64,000 nucleotides of DNA from Sandaracinus sp. (GTDB lineage Bacteria > Myxococcota_A > Polyangia > Polyangiales > Houyiibacteriaceae), in assembly GCA_002699025.1 (NCBI GenBank), contig PABA01000098.1, positions 1-64,000 on the forward strand. The letters run 5' to 3'. The notes beneath the pieces are model-generated. The model worked only from the letters and a program-made list of their open reading frames with translations. It did no database searches and had not been told where the DNA came from. Shown here in pieces: positions 41,853 through 52,165 of the stretch; the stretch's first letter is position 1, and each line of letters starts with the position of its first letter. The translations under genes and the position numbers were made by a program.

Positions 41853-43508
41853 ATGCGCCCCTCCCGCCTCCTCCTCGCGCTGATGCTCGGCTGCGGGCCC
41901 GCCACCACGCCCGCGCCGCCCGCCACGCCCGTGTCGCCCGCTCCGCCCCCGGCGACGCCGGAGGCGCTGCGGGTGGCTGGTGACGACGCGCTCTTCACGC
42001 TCTTCCTGCGACCGGAGCGCTGGGAGGAGGTGCGCGCGAGCACCCGCCCGCTCCTGCAGCTTCCCTTGCCGCGCGAGCTGCACGGCCTCCTCGCGGCGCC
42101 GACGCCCGCCGACGCGGGCCGCGCGCTGCTCCCGCGCGAGCTCCGCGGGCTCTTCGAAGAGCTCCCGGGCCTCGACCCGGCCCGGCCGGTCGTGATCCGC
42201 ATCGGCGAGGTCGGCGCACCGGGCCTCGCGCAGGCCGTCGCGGTGAGCCGGATGGACGCTCGAAGCTCCCTGCGTCACGTGATCGCGCTTCCGGCGCGCG
42301 ATGGAGCCGCGCTCGAGGCCGCGCTCCAGCGCGAGCTGGCGGCGGCGCCCGGCGCGGGCGCCACCACCGCGCTCCACCGCAGCCACGGCCACGTCTTCGT
42401 CGTCTTCTCCCCCGGTGGGGCGCCGTCCACCGACGGGCTCGTGGGTGACGGCCCTGCGGAGCCGACGGCCGCCGCGCGCCACGCCGCGGACGACGCGCAC
42501 CCGCTCGCCATGCTCGTCCGACCGGGGCGGGCCCAGGCGTGGAGCACGGCGTCTGGCGCGAGCCACATCGCCCTCGCCCTGGCGATGGTCGCCGACCGCC
42601 AGGAGGAGCTCCGGCTCGCGGGCCTCGCGGACGTCGCCCGGGCCCACCTCCACACCGAGTCGGCCGGCGACGAGCTGGCGGCGATCGGCGTCGCCCTCGC
42701 GCCCCCGGAGACGCCCGAGGCGCGCGCGGCCCTCACCTTCGTCGCCAGCCTCGGGGAGCGAGGGCGAGGGCTCGTGGCAGCGGGCGCGTCGCCCTCCCCG
42801 ACCGCGTCCGGGGGCCCGCCTTCCGCGTTGACGTTCCGGAGCGCCCTCGACCTCGGCGCCATGCGCGACGCGGCCGGGCCGCCACCCAGCTTCGCCGAGC
42901 TGGGCTCGCCGGGGCGGATCGCGCGGAGCTTCCAGGCCTGCGGGTACGGCTGCCTCGTCGCCGCGGCCAGCGACCCCTTCGCCCACGCGGCCCTGGCGGA
43001 GAGCCTCGGCGCGCTCCCCAGCGCTCGGAGCGAGGGGCTGCTCGCGAGCGTCGTCGATCCGGCGTTGCCGCCCGGGGCGGTCGAAGGGCGCCTGGACGTC
43101 GCCCTGCTCGGCGAGCGCGTCGGGGAGCGGGAGATCGCCGCGCTCGCGGAGGTGGTGCCGGCGCTCACGCTCCGGAGCCGGGTGGTGGACGGCGCCTGGG
43201 TCGGCGTCTTCGGCGGCGAGCGCGCGGCCGAGCGACGGCTGGACGACCTCGTCGCGCGAGCCCGGGGGACGCGGCCGGTCGCGTCGGGCGCGCGCGAGAA
43301 CGACGCCGCCCGCGCGTGCCTCCGGCGCTTCGGGCATGCCGTCGTCGACGGGCTGGAGGTCTTCACCGCGGCCGCCCCGGAGGAGCGCGAGCGCCTCGTC
43401 GCGGCGGCGCGCGCCGAAGCCGCCCCGCACCGCGCCTGCGCGGCGGCCGACCCGACGCTCGCGGACGCGCTGGCGGGCTGGGACGCGGTCCTCGCCGAGC
43501 TCCCCTGA
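41853..43508 (+). CDS. Hypothetical lipoprotein
   Basis: 551 aa, unrecognised. With the ATG at 41853 the N-terminus is a lipoprotein signal, LLLALMLGC, with Cys14, followed by a Pro/Thr/Ala linker (about 15-35). The rest is a globular domain of mixed composition with few Cys. It contains repeated segments that look like paralogous halves (HVIALPARDGAALEAALQREL; SALDLGAMRDAAG), as in other large periplasmic proteins of Myxococcota. Alternative in-frame ATGs lie at 41820 and 41841. No RBS is convincing for any of them. The neighbours do not suggest a function. Confidence 0.7.
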   Translation: MRPSRLLLALMLGCGPATTPAPPATPVSPAPPPATPEALRVAGDDALFTLFLRPERWEEVRASTRPLLQLPLPRELHGLLAAPTPADAGRALLPRELRGLFEELPGLDPARPVVIRIGEVGAPGLAQAVAVSRMDARSSLRHVIALPARDGAALEAALQRELAAAPGAGATTALHRSHGHVFVVFSPGGAPSTDGLVGDGPAEPTAAARHAADDAHPLAMLVRPGRAQAWSTASGASHIALALAMVADRQEELRLAGLADVARAHLHTESAGDELAAIGVALAPPETPEARAALTFVASLGERGRGLVAAGASPSPTASGGPPSALTFRSALDLGAMRDAAGPPPSFAELGSPGRIARSFQACGYGCLVAAASDPFAHAALAESLGALPSARSEGLLASVVDPALPPGAVEGRLDVALLGERVGEREIAALAEVVPALTLRSRVVDGAWVGVFGGERAAERRLDDLVARARGTRPVASGARENDAARACLRRFGHAVVDGLEVFTAAAPEERERLVAAARAEAAPHRACAAADPTLADALAGWDAVLAELP

Positions 43509-43578
43509 CGGCGCCTCCGAGGGGGGGCCCTTCCCCCTCGTGGCGGCGCGGAGTATCGTCGCGTCCGTGCCGGGGGGG

Positions 43579-44175
43579 ATGGTACGGGTGGAGGAGTCCG
43601 GGCTCACGGAGCGCGCGCGGGAGGCGATCCGCCAGGCCGCTCCCCCGAAGAGCGTGGCGCACAGCGAGACGGCCGGCACCGCGTTCCTCATCGGCCTCGT
43701 GGGCTTCATCGCCACCGTCATGAACGTCGGGAGCATCGCGCGCGGCGAGGCCGACTGGGTGAACTACGTCGGCGCCGTGATCGGGCTCGGGCTGCTCTGG
43801 CTCGGCGTCTCGATGTTCCGCCAGCGGCTGGGCTCGACGATCGGCGAGTTCGAGCTGCTCTGCCCGGCCTTCTACGTGCGCTCACAGGGGATGGGTCACG
43901 TCGAGGTCTACCCCTGGGGCGCCTGCCGGGACGTCTCCTTCACCGAGGTGAAGACGAAGGGCGTCGTCTACAACCACACGGTGATGCGTTGCCACTTCGA
44001 GGGGGGCGCGGTCGACTTCATCGCCGTGCTGGAGACGCCCCACCGCGCGCACCCGGCCGCTTCGCCCGCCTTCGCCCCGAAGATCCAGCTGATCGAGCAG
44101 GCCCGCCTCGCGCTGGCCCAGGGGCGCTACGCCGCATTGCCCGGCGCCGACCTCTTCCCGTCCGCGCTGCCCTGA
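43579..44175 (+). CDS. Hypothetical two-helix membrane protein
   Basis: 198 aa, unrecognised. Two hydrophobic segments near residues 33-50 (AFLIGLVGFIATVMNVG) and 62-80 (YVGAVIGLGLLWLGVSMF) make a helical hairpin. The C-terminal 115 residues form a soluble beta-rich domain (FELLCPAFYVRSQGMGHVEV). ATG at 43579, with a GTG at 43567 as an alternative. Convergent with the next gene, and the two 3' ends overlap by 49 bases. Confidence 0.65.
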   Translation: MVRVEESGLTERAREAIRQAAPPKSVAHSETAGTAFLIGLVGFIATVMNVGSIARGEADWVNYVGAVIGLGLLWLGVSMFRQRLGSTIGEFELLCPAFYVRSQGMGHVEVYPWGACRDVSFTEVKTKGVVYNHTVMRCHFEGGAVDFIAVLETPHRAHPAASPAFAPKIQLIEQARLALAQGRYAALPGADLFPSALP

Positions 44176-44699
44176 ACGGGCAAGGCGCTCCGGGCCACCT
44201 CCTCGAGCGCGGCGACGAGCTCGCGCGATCCGCGGGACGTGAAGGCGCTCGTGAGGAGGACGAGGGGGAGGCCCCCGGCGAAGACGCCGACGAGGGCGAA
44301 GACGGCGAGCCGGAGCTTGAAGGGCCAGTCCCCCGGGAGCTGCGGACCGAGGAAGACGAGCGCGGCCCCGGTGCCGAGGACCATGCCCAGCACGCCGATG
44401 GCGAAGGCGGCGCGCGACTCGGCGACCACCCGCACGTCCACGACCCGCTCGCGCCGATCGCCCGCGAGCGAGAGCGTGGCCCCGGCCATGAGCCCGCGGG
44501 CAAAGGCGATCTGCATGACGGCGTGCTTCCCGTCGGCGGCGTGCGCGACCCGGCCGGGGGGCAGCCGAGGGTCACGGCTCGCCGCGTCCAGCACGCGCTC
44601 GGCGATGCGCTGGAGAGAGGTCATGGACGCCGCGGGCGCGATGCCCCGCGGATCGAGGCTGGCCTCGTTTACCCGGAGCTCCACCGGTCGTCCCCCCAT
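44127..44699 (-). CDS. Hypothetical membrane protein
   Basis: 190 aa, unrecognised. Two hydrophobic segments (about 102-122 AIGVLGMVLGTGAALVFLG and 132-155 AVFALVGVFAGGLPLVLLTSAF). The N-terminal half is soluble, with HAVMQIAFARGLMAGATLSLAG. The ATG at 44699 or the inner ATG at 44624 could start translation; I prefer the first only because it retains the whole conserved-looking frame. The 3' end overlaps the convergent gene at 43579-44175 by 49 bases, so at least one end may be misplaced. Confidence 0.55.
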   Translation of the reverse strand: MGGRPVELRVNEASLDPRGIAPAASMTSLQRIAERVLDAASRDPRLPPGRVAHAADGKHAVMQIAFARGLMAGATLSLAGDRRERVVDVRVVAESRAAFAIGVLGMVLGTGAALVFLGPQLPGDWPFKLRLAVFALVGVFAGGLPLVLLTSAFTSRGSRELVAALEEVARSALPVQGSADGKRSAPGNAA

Positions 44700-44934
44700 G
44701 CGCTTGGGTAGCTCGCCCCGCGAGCGGGGGTCAAGGCCGCCTCGGCCGGAGCAGGAGGGTGGGCCCGGCACGCGCGACTTCGCCTCCAGGCCCCCCCCGG
44801 CGACGCGGTCGAGGTCGGGGTCGGGCCCCCCTTCGGCGGACGCGAGGTCGCCGCGCGCTCCGACCCGACGCCCGGCAGGCGCGCCGCCTCCCTACCGGCG
44901 CCGTCCCGGGCCTCCCCCGGGGCTCGGCGCGCGC

Positions 44935-46383
<1,449 letters not shown>

Positions 46384-46430
46384 CGGCAGGCCCAGCATAG
46401 CGCGGGCCGCCGGGACCTCGGCCGCCCCCT

Positions 46431-47291
46431 TCACGCGGCCCGCCGACCCCGCGCCGGGAGGTGGATCGCGCGCCCCTCGCGCGCCGCCTCGCAGGAGGGG
46501 AAGAGGGCCCGGGCGCGCTCCTCGATGGCCGCGACGCCGGCGTCGTCCCGGCCCGGGTCGTGGTGGAAGAGCACCAGGTGCCCGACGCCCGCCGCCGCCG
46601 CGAGCTCGGCGCCGGCCTCGAAGGTGGAGTGGCCCCAGCCCGTCTTCGCCATGCCCACCTCGCCCCGGTACTCCTCGGGCGTGTACTGGCTGTCGTAGAT
46701 GAGCACGTCGGCGCCCTGGGCGAGGCGCGCGAGGGTGGGGTCGATGCAGGCGTAGTGCTCGGTGTCCGTGGCGTAGACGACGCTCCGGCCGCCGGCCTCG
46801 AGGCGGAAGGCGAAGACGCCGCCGCCCGGGTGGTTGAGCTTGGCCGCGCGCACCTCGACCTCGCCCTGGCGGAAGCGTTGACCGTGCCGGAGCTCGCGGT
46901 ACTCGCGGTGCGAAGGGAGCTCCTCCCAGGCGACCGGGAAGGTGGGCTCGCGCATCTGGAGGGCGAGGGCCTCGCGGAGGCTCCGGTCGCGCGTGCCCTG
47001 GCCGGCGAAGCGGAGGCGGGTCGGGCCGAGGTAGAGGGGCGCGAAGAAGGGGAGCCCCTGGATGTGGTCCCAGTGGAGGTGAGAGAGGAGGATCGTCGCG
47101 TCCACCGGCTGCCCCTCCGCCATGAGCGCGTCGCCGAGACCGCGGAGGCCCGTGCCGGCGTCGAGGATCAGGCGCGTGTCGCCGAAGCGCACCTCCACGC
47201 AGCTCGTGTTCCCGCCCACGCCCAGGGTCCGCTCGCCCGGCGTCGCGATGCTCCCGCGCACGCCCCAGAATCGAATGGTCATCTCGTCCAT
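46431..47291 (-). CDS. MBL-fold metal-dependent hydrolase
   Basis: 286 aa. The metallo-beta-lactamase metal site HLHWDHIQGLPFF is intact. Further ligands are probably the His in LNHPGGGVF, Asp in YATDTEHY and His in LFHHDPGRDD, so the enzyme resembles RNase Z/phosphodiesterase-type members with the motif RGSIATPGERT near the N-terminus. Good RBS (ggaaggag) before the ATG at 47291; a longer frame upstream reads through the promoter. Substrate unknown. Downstream is a sigma54 activator 48 bp away, so the two genes are probably one transcription unit. Confidence 0.87.
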   Translation of the reverse strand: MDEMTIRFWGVRGSIATPGERTLGVGGNTSCVEVRFGDTRLILDAGTGLRGLGDALMAEGQPVDATILLSHLHWDHIQGLPFFAPLYLGPTRLRFAGQGTRDRSLREALALQMREPTFPVAWEELPSHREYRELRHGQRFRQGEVEVRAAKLNHPGGGVFAFRLEAGGRSVVYATDTEHYACIDPTLARLAQGADVLIYDSQYTPEEYRGEVGMAKTGWGHSTFEAGAELAAAAGVGHLVLFHHDPGRDDAGVAAIEERARALFPSCEAAREGRAIHLPARGRRAA

Positions 47292-47340
47292 GCTGGCTCT
47301 CCTTCCGCCCCGCCACGTCGCGGGGCACGGAGCAGGTAGA

Positions 47341-47355
47341 GCGAAGCCCGTGCCA
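47341..47355 (-). promoter_or_regulatory. Putative sigma54 -24/-12 promoter
   Basis: On the - strand TGGCACgggctTCGC has the GG-N10-GC spacing required for sigma54. It lies 50 bases upstream of the MBL-fold hydrolase ATG. The only departure from consensus is C for T in the -12 element. The second gene of the unit encodes a sigma54 activator, so autoregulation is plausible. Confidence 0.65.
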
Positions 47356-47515
47356 CGCCTCACGAAGCTGGAATCATTCGACTTTCGCGCGGCACGCCCC
47401 TCGCGGATCGCACTGTTTTGGTGCACCCTGCCCGAGCGTGGAGCGCCTCGGAGGCCCGCCCGAACGGGCCGCGGGCCCGCTGGCGAGCCCCGGGCTGCGG
47501 CGCTAGGACGCCCCC

Positions 47516-48130
47516 ATGACGAAGCCCAAGGGCACGAACCTGACCTGGCACTCGGGCGAGGTGGACGCGGCGGCGCGCGCGAAGGCGCATGGGCACCAGG
47601 GCGTCGTGCTCTGGCTGACGGGGCTGAGCGGCTCCGGCAAGAGCACGCTCTCGCACCGGGTCGAGCGTCGGCTGATCGAGCGCGGCTGCTTCGCCTACGT
47701 GCTCGACGGGGACAACGTCCGCCACGGGCTGAACGCGGACCTCGGCTTCGCGCCCGAGGAGCGCAAGGAGAACATCCGGCGCGTCGGCGAGGTGGCGCGG
47801 CTCTTCGCGGACGCGGGGGCGATCGTGCTGACGGCGTTCATCTCGCCCTACCGCGCGGACCGGCAGCGCGTGCGCGAGCTGCTCGCGCCGCGGCAGTTCG
47901 TGGAGGTCCACGTGGCGGCCGATCTCGCGACCTGCGAGGCGCGCGATCCGAAGGGGCTCTACGCGAAGGCGCGGAAGGGGGAGATCCCGCAGTTCACGGG
48001 GATCAGCGCGCCCTACGAGGCGCCCGAGAGCCCGGAGCTCCGCGTGGACACGGGCGCCGAGAACGTGGACGCGAGCGCGCAGCGGGTGGTCGACTGGCTG
48101 GAGGCGGAGGGGTACCTCTCGGGGGGTTGA
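47516..48130 (+). CDS. cysC: Adenylyl-sulfate kinase
   Basis: 204 aa, the standard CysC size. Phosphorylates APS to PAPS in sulfate assimilation. P-loop GLSGSGKST, APS-binding LDGDNVRHGLNADLGF, and FISPYRADRQRVRELL with KGLYAKARKGEIPQFTGISAPYE are diagnostic. The Ser/Asp catalytic pattern is normal. It stands alone here: cysD and cysN are not adjacent. ATG at 47516. Confidence 0.95.
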   Translation: MTKPKGTNLTWHSGEVDAAARAKAHGHQGVVLWLTGLSGSGKSTLSHRVERRLIERGCFAYVLDGDNVRHGLNADLGFAPEERKENIRRVGEVARLFADAGAIVLTAFISPYRADRQRVRELLAPRQFVEVHVAADLATCEARDPKGLYAKARKGEIPQFTGISAPYEAPESPELRVDTGAENVDASAQRVVDWLEAEGYLSGG

Positions 48131-48215
48131 GCGGCGGCGATGGGGCGACGTGCCATCCCGCTCGGGCTCCTCGCCTCCCGGCGCCCGAACGGGCATGGGT
48201 GAGCGTCGCCGCGCG

Positions 48216-49187
48216 TCAGCGCGTCGCCAGGCGGTCGGCCAGCGCGATCACCGTCAGCGGTGACGACCCCTCCGCCTTGTTGTTCGCGATGATCCACGCG
48301 TCCACGTCGGCCTCCCCGGCCGCGTCGATCAGCTCCACCACCTCGTCGCGCATCGCCGGCTGCGGCGCGACCAGGCGATCGAAGGGGTCGAAGGCCTTCT
48401 TCAGGTCCGCGTAGCGCTTGCCCGGCGGGATCATCAGCCGCGCCACGAGCGCCACGCCCGGGACGCTCCCCCCGGCCGCCTCGAGCTGCGCCGCGAGGCC
48501 GGGCATGCGCTCCCAGTAGTTGAAGACGTGCGCGCCGCCGAGGTCGCGGAGCACGTCGAAGTAGCGCGGCGTCATCAGCCGCCGGTCGCGGAGCTCGAAG
48601 GCGTAGGTGTGATGCCGCGGCGCGTTCGCGAGGAAGCGCGCGACGGCGTCGGCGAAGCCCTTCGGGTTCACCGGCCCCGGCGCAGGCGGGATCTCGAGCA
48701 CGAAGGGGCCCTGGTGCTCCGCGAAGGCGGCGTCGATGGGCCCGAGCACCGCGTCCTCGAAGAGGGCCACGTCGAGGAAGCGGCGGTTGAAGGTGCCGGC
48801 GCGCTCCCGGTCCTGCTTCGGGAAGACGCGCGTCGTGATCTCCTTCCAGACCTTCGCCACGCAGCGAAAGCCCGGCGGGAGCTGCTCGGCGTAGCGCCGG
48901 AGGTCCTTCTCGGGGATGGGGCCGTAGTAGCTGCGGTCGATGCCGACCGTGCGGAAGAGCGGGAAGCGCGCGTACTCCTCGAGGCTCTCGCGGACGAAGG
49001 CCTGCTGGTTGCGGTAGGCCCGGTGGTAGACGACGCCGGCCCAGCCCGGGAAGGTCCAGCTCGAGGTGCCGAAGCGGACGTGCGCCGGGAGCGCGGCGGC
49101 GAGGCGGGCCCAGCGCTCCAGGGGCGGCACGCTCGGGCGGGCGCCGAAGAGGCCGAGCTGGCCGTCGCCGTAGAGCTCGTCGCTCAT
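48216..49187 (-). CDS. DUF72 family protein (TIM-barrel-like)
   Basis: 323 aa. DUF72 hallmarks: VRFGTSSWTFPGWAG, IDRSYYGPI, VAKVWKEITTRVFPK, VLEIPPAPG, FELRDRRLMT and HVFNYWERMP. The family is widespread and uncharacterised; a TIM-barrel fold is known. ATG in an ATGA overlap with the mltG stop, so the three genes ruvX-mltG-DUF72 form one unit. The last 60 residues include AWIIANNKAEGSSPL, which is also typical. Confidence 0.9.
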   Translation of the reverse strand: MSDELYGDGQLGLFGARPSVPPLERWARLAAALPAHVRFGTSSWTFPGWAGVVYHRAYRNQQAFVRESLEEYARFPLFRTVGIDRSYYGPIPEKDLRRYAEQLPPGFRCVAKVWKEITTRVFPKQDRERAGTFNRRFLDVALFEDAVLGPIDAAFAEHQGPFVLEIPPAPGPVNPKGFADAVARFLANAPRHHTYAFELRDRRLMTPRYFDVLRDLGGAHVFNYWERMPGLAAQLEAAGGSVPGVALVARLMIPPGKRYADLKKAFDPFDRLVAPQPAMRDEVVELIDAAGEADVDAWIIANNKAEGSSPLTVIALADRLATR

Positions 49188-50407
49188 GGGGCGTCCGGCC
49201 CGTCGTGCTCGGTGGCGCCGGGCTGCGTGGTGTCGAGCTCCGTGGCGTCGCCCTCCCCTTCGTCGCCGTCGCCCTCCTCGTCGCCCTCACCGAGGATGTA
49301 GCGGTCGACGGCCGCGTTGTGATCCTCGAGCTCGGCGCTGAAGGCATGCCGGCCCCCGCCACGGGCGACGAAGTAGAGGTAGTCGTGCGCGTCCGGGGTG
49401 AGCACGGCCTCGATGGCGGCGAGCCCGGGGTTGGCGATGGGCCCGGGCGGGAGCCCGCCGTGGCGGTAGGTGCTGTAGCGGTTGGCCGGGTCCTCGAGCA
49501 TGGCGCGCGTGATGCGCCCGTCGAAGGCCGCGCAGCTCGGCGCGCGCTCGGGCTCGGCGAGGCAGCCGTAGCTCACGGTCGGGTCGGCCTGCAGGCAACC
49601 GCAGCGCTCGCGCGGCCCGTCCGGGCCCCGGGGGCAGCCGCCGGTGCGCTGCGGGAGGAAGGTCGCGGAGCGGATCCGGTTGAGGAAGACGCCGGCGATG
49701 CGCGGGCGCTCGTCCGCGACGGCGGCCTCCTTCTCGACGATGGAGGCGAGGGTGAGGATCTCGGCGGTCCCCCAGCCGAGCTCCGCCTCGAGCTCGGCGA
49801 CGCGCTCGGCATGCTCGGCGAAGAGCGCCTCCCGGCGGCGGGCGCCGTTCGTGACCATGCGCTCGGCCACGCGGGCGGCGCGATCGCCTTTGCGGAAGTC
49901 GTAGGTGTCCGGGAAGAGGAAGCCCTCGGCGCTCGGCGCGTCCACGCCCTCGGGCGGCTCGGCCGTGGCCTCGAGGAAGGGGCCGGCCTCGCAGACGCCC
50001 AGGGCCTCGAGGCGGGCGGCGATGTCGAAGCGCGTGTAACCCTCGGGCACGGTCACGCGCACCGGGACGCGGTCCGAGCGGCGGGAGAGGCGGCGGGCGA
50101 CCTCGCTCGGCGCGAGGTCGCCGCTGAGCAGGACCGGGCCGGCGCGGAGCTCCTGATCGACCCCGATGACGCGCAGGTAGAAGCCGAAGACGCGGGCGCT
50201 CTCGACCACGCCGCGCTCCTCGAGGAGCCCCGCGACGCGGCGGGCGTTGGCCCCGCGCGGCACCTCGACGACGAAGGCCTCGCCGCTCCCGCTGGCGCGC
50301 TCCTTCGGGTAGACGAGGAGGAGCCAGCTCGCGGCCCCGAGCGCCGCCGCGACCACCAGCGCGAGGGCCGCGACGAGCCAGCGCCCGCGCCGCCGTCGCC
50401 GGCTCAA
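49184..50407 (-). CDS. mltG: Endolytic murein transglycosylase MltG
   Basis: 407 aa from TTG 50407. One transmembrane segment near the N-terminus (about 10-33), LysM-like segment (VEVPRGANARRVAGLLEERGVV), and the YceG catalytic core with LTLASIVEKEA (Glu nucleophile/acid) and LQADPTVSYG. A 26-residue insert with three Cys (TGGCPRGPDGPRERCGC) is unusual. MltG releases glycan chains to end peptidoglycan polymerisation. The TTG is preferred because it overlaps the ruvX stop by 3-4 bases (TTGA) after a gaggg RBS; an ATG at 50500 would overlap ruvX by 97 bases. Confidence 0.88.
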   Translation of the reverse strand: MSRRRRRGRWLVAALALVVAAALGAASWLLLVYPKERASGSGEAFVVEVPRGANARRVAGLLEERGVVESARVFGFYLRVIGVDQELRAGPVLLSGDLAPSEVARRLSRRSDRVPVRVTVPEGYTRFDIAARLEALGVCEAGPFLEATAEPPEGVDAPSAEGFLFPDTYDFRKGDRAARVAERMVTNGARRREALFAEHAERVAELEAELGWGTAEILTLASIVEKEAAVADERPRIAGVFLNRIRSATFLPQRTGGCPRGPDGPRERCGCLQADPTVSYGCLAEPERAPSCAAFDGRITRAMLEDPANRYSTYRHGGLPPGPIANPGLAAIEAVLTPDAHDYLYFVARGGGRHAFSAELEDHNAAVDRYILGEGDEEGDGDEGEGDATELDTTQPGATEHDGPDAP

Positions 50408-50973
50408 GGCCCCTCGCCTTCCCGGCCGTCTCCGTCCGGACCACCCGCTCCCGGACCGTCGCTCGCCTCGCTTGCCCTCGCCTCGCTTCGGCCCGGCCAT
50501 CCCGCGCCGCCCTCCAACGGGCCGCCGTCCGCCTCGGATTCCCGCTCGCGCCGAAAGCGCTCCGCGTCGAGCCAGCCCTGGAGGATCAGCGCCGCCGCGG
50601 CCTGGTCGACGACCCGGCGTTGGGCCTGGCCGCGGACGCCCATCGCGCGCAGGCCCCGCTCGGCGCTCACGGTCGTGAGGCGCTCGTCCCAGTACACGAT
50701 GTCGACGCCCAGCGCCGCCCGGAGGGCCTCGCCGAAGCGCCGGGCCCGCCGCGCCGCCTCGCCCTCGGAGCCGTCGAGGCGCAGGGGGAGGCCCACGACG
50801 GCGGTCTGGACCGGCTGCCCCGCGAGCGCGACGCGCACCTTCTCCGCCGCCTTCGCGTCATCGCGCCCGCGATCGACCGTCGCGAAGGGCAAGGCCATGC
50901 GCCCCTCGGCTTCGTCCGAGAGCGCGAGGCCGACCCGCCGCCGGCCCGGGTCGACCCCGAGGATGCGTCCCAT
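50404..50973 (-). CDS. ruvX: YqgF/RuvX-family putative Holliday junction resolvase / pre-16S rRNA nuclease
   Basis: 189 aa. RNase H-like fold: RILGVDPGRRRVGLALSD supplies the first Asp, VVGLPLRLDGSEG the second element, and WDERLTTVSAE plus VDQAAAALILQGWLD the last acidic residues. YqgF in E. coli trims the 5' end of pre-16S rRNA. The C-terminal 45 residues are a Gly/Glu/Asp-rich tail with no fold. ATG at 50973. Followed immediately by mltG, an arrangement seen in several proteobacteria-like genomes. Confidence 0.9.
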   Translation of the reverse strand: MGRILGVDPGRRRVGLALSDEAEGRMALPFATVDRGRDDAKAAEKVRVALAGQPVQTAVVGLPLRLDGSEGEAARRARRFGEALRAALGVDIVYWDERLTTVSAERGLRAMGVRGQAQRRVVDQAAAALILQGWLDAERFRRERESEADGGPLEGGAGWPGRSEARASEASDGPGAGGPDGDGREGEGP

Positions 50974-51056
50974 CGACGCCGGTCTATCAGCGCGCCGGGG
51001 CGCGGGCCAGCGCGGGGCCCTTGCGGTCGGCGGCGCGGCCGGGGAGGCTCGGCGCC

Positions 51057-52010
51057 ATGCGCGTGTTGGCAGGCGACATCGGCGGCACCAAGACCTGGCT
51101 CGGCCTCTTCGAGGACGGGCGCGAGCTGCGGGAGGCGGCCCTCCCCTCGGCGGAGTACGACGGGCTCGGCGAGGCGGTGGCGGAGTTCCTCGGGGGCGAG
51201 CGGGTGGACGCGGCGGCCTTTGGCATCGCCGGCCCCGTGCAAGGGCGCGTCGTGCGGACGACGAACCTGCCGTGGGTGATCGACGCGGACGCGCTCGAGG
51301 CGGCCCACGCGCTCGGACCGGTGCGCCTGCTCAACGACTTCCACGCGCTGGCGCTCGGGCTCGACCGGCTCGGCGAGGGCGCGCGGGTCGTGCTGCAGGA
51401 GGGCGAGGTGGACCCGGGCGGCCCCGTCGTGGTGATCGGCGCGGGGACGGGGCTCGGCAAGGCGGTGATCGTGCCGACGGGCGAGGCGGAGCCGCGGGTG
51501 CTCTCGTCGGAGGGCGGGCACCGGGACTTCGCGCCGCGGGACGCGCTCGACGCGGAGCTGCTGACCTGGCTGCGCGCGGAGCTCGGCGGTCGCGTGTCGG
51601 TCGAGCGGGTGGTCTCCGGGCTCGGCCTCGCGTCGCTCTATCGGTTCCTCGTGGAGGAGGGGCATGCGGAGGGCGCCCTCGAGGCGCCGGACGGGGCGGA
51701 GATCGCGGCGGCGCGGGAGACGGACCTGGCCGCCCGGATGGCGCTCGAGCGCTTCGTCTCGCTCTACGGGGCCGAGGCCGGGAACCTCGCGCTCGAGGTG
51801 CTGGCGAAGGGTGGCCTCTACGTCGCCGGAGGGATCGCGCCGAAGCTCCACGACGACCTCGGCGAGGGCTTCGGCGTGCGGTTTCTGGAGGCCTTCGCCG
51901 ACAAGGGCCGCATGCGCCCGCTCCTCGAGAAGACCCGGGTGACGCTCGTGACCGAGCCGAAGGTCGGCCTCCTCGGCGCCGCCCGAGCAGCCGGCGCGAC
52001 CCCGGGCTGA
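51057..52010 (+). CDS. glk: Glucokinase (ROK-unrelated Glk family)
   Basis: 317 aa. Phosphorylates glucose with ATP. Phosphate-1 motif LAGDIGGTKTWLG at the N-terminus, NLPWVID and LLNDFHALALGL in the sugar site, GAGTGLGKAVIV for the phosphate-2 motif, and EGGHRDFAP, the family signature. ATG at 51057 with ggggagg 10 bases upstream; a start 12 codons earlier has no RBS. Divergent from ruvX (84 bp). Gluconate kinase lies about 18 kb away, so this is a separate entry point into central metabolism. Confidence 0.94.
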   Translation: MRVLAGDIGGTKTWLGLFEDGRELREAALPSAEYDGLGEAVAEFLGGERVDAAAFGIAGPVQGRVVRTTNLPWVIDADALEAAHALGPVRLLNDFHALALGLDRLGEGARVVLQEGEVDPGGPVVVIGAGTGLGKAVIVPTGEAEPRVLSSEGGHRDFAPRDALDAELLTWLRAELGGRVSVERVVSGLGLASLYRFLVEEGHAEGALEAPDGAEIAAARETDLAARMALERFVSLYGAEAGNLALEVLAKGGLYVAGGIAPKLHDDLGEGFGVRFLEAFADKGRMRPLLEKTRVTLVTEPKVGLLGAARAAGATPG

Positions 52011-52032
52011 GGGGCCGGGAGCGTGGGCTCGA

Positions 52033-52165
52033 GCCACGGCGCGAGCTCCAGCCACAGCGCGAGCTCCAGCGGCAGCGCGAGCACGAGCCACAGCGCAAGC
52101 TCCAGCCACAGCGCAAGCGCCAGCCACAGCGCAAGCGCCAGCCACGACGCGAGCGCCAGCCACGA
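52033..52165. repeat. 18-bp tandem repeat array
   Basis: Seven copies plus a partial eighth of gccacagcgcgagctcca (variants gccacagcgcaagcgcca and others), starting 23 bases after the glk stop. Read in frame it would give Ser/His/Ala repeats, but no start, RBS or continuing domain supports a protein. Confidence 0.85.
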
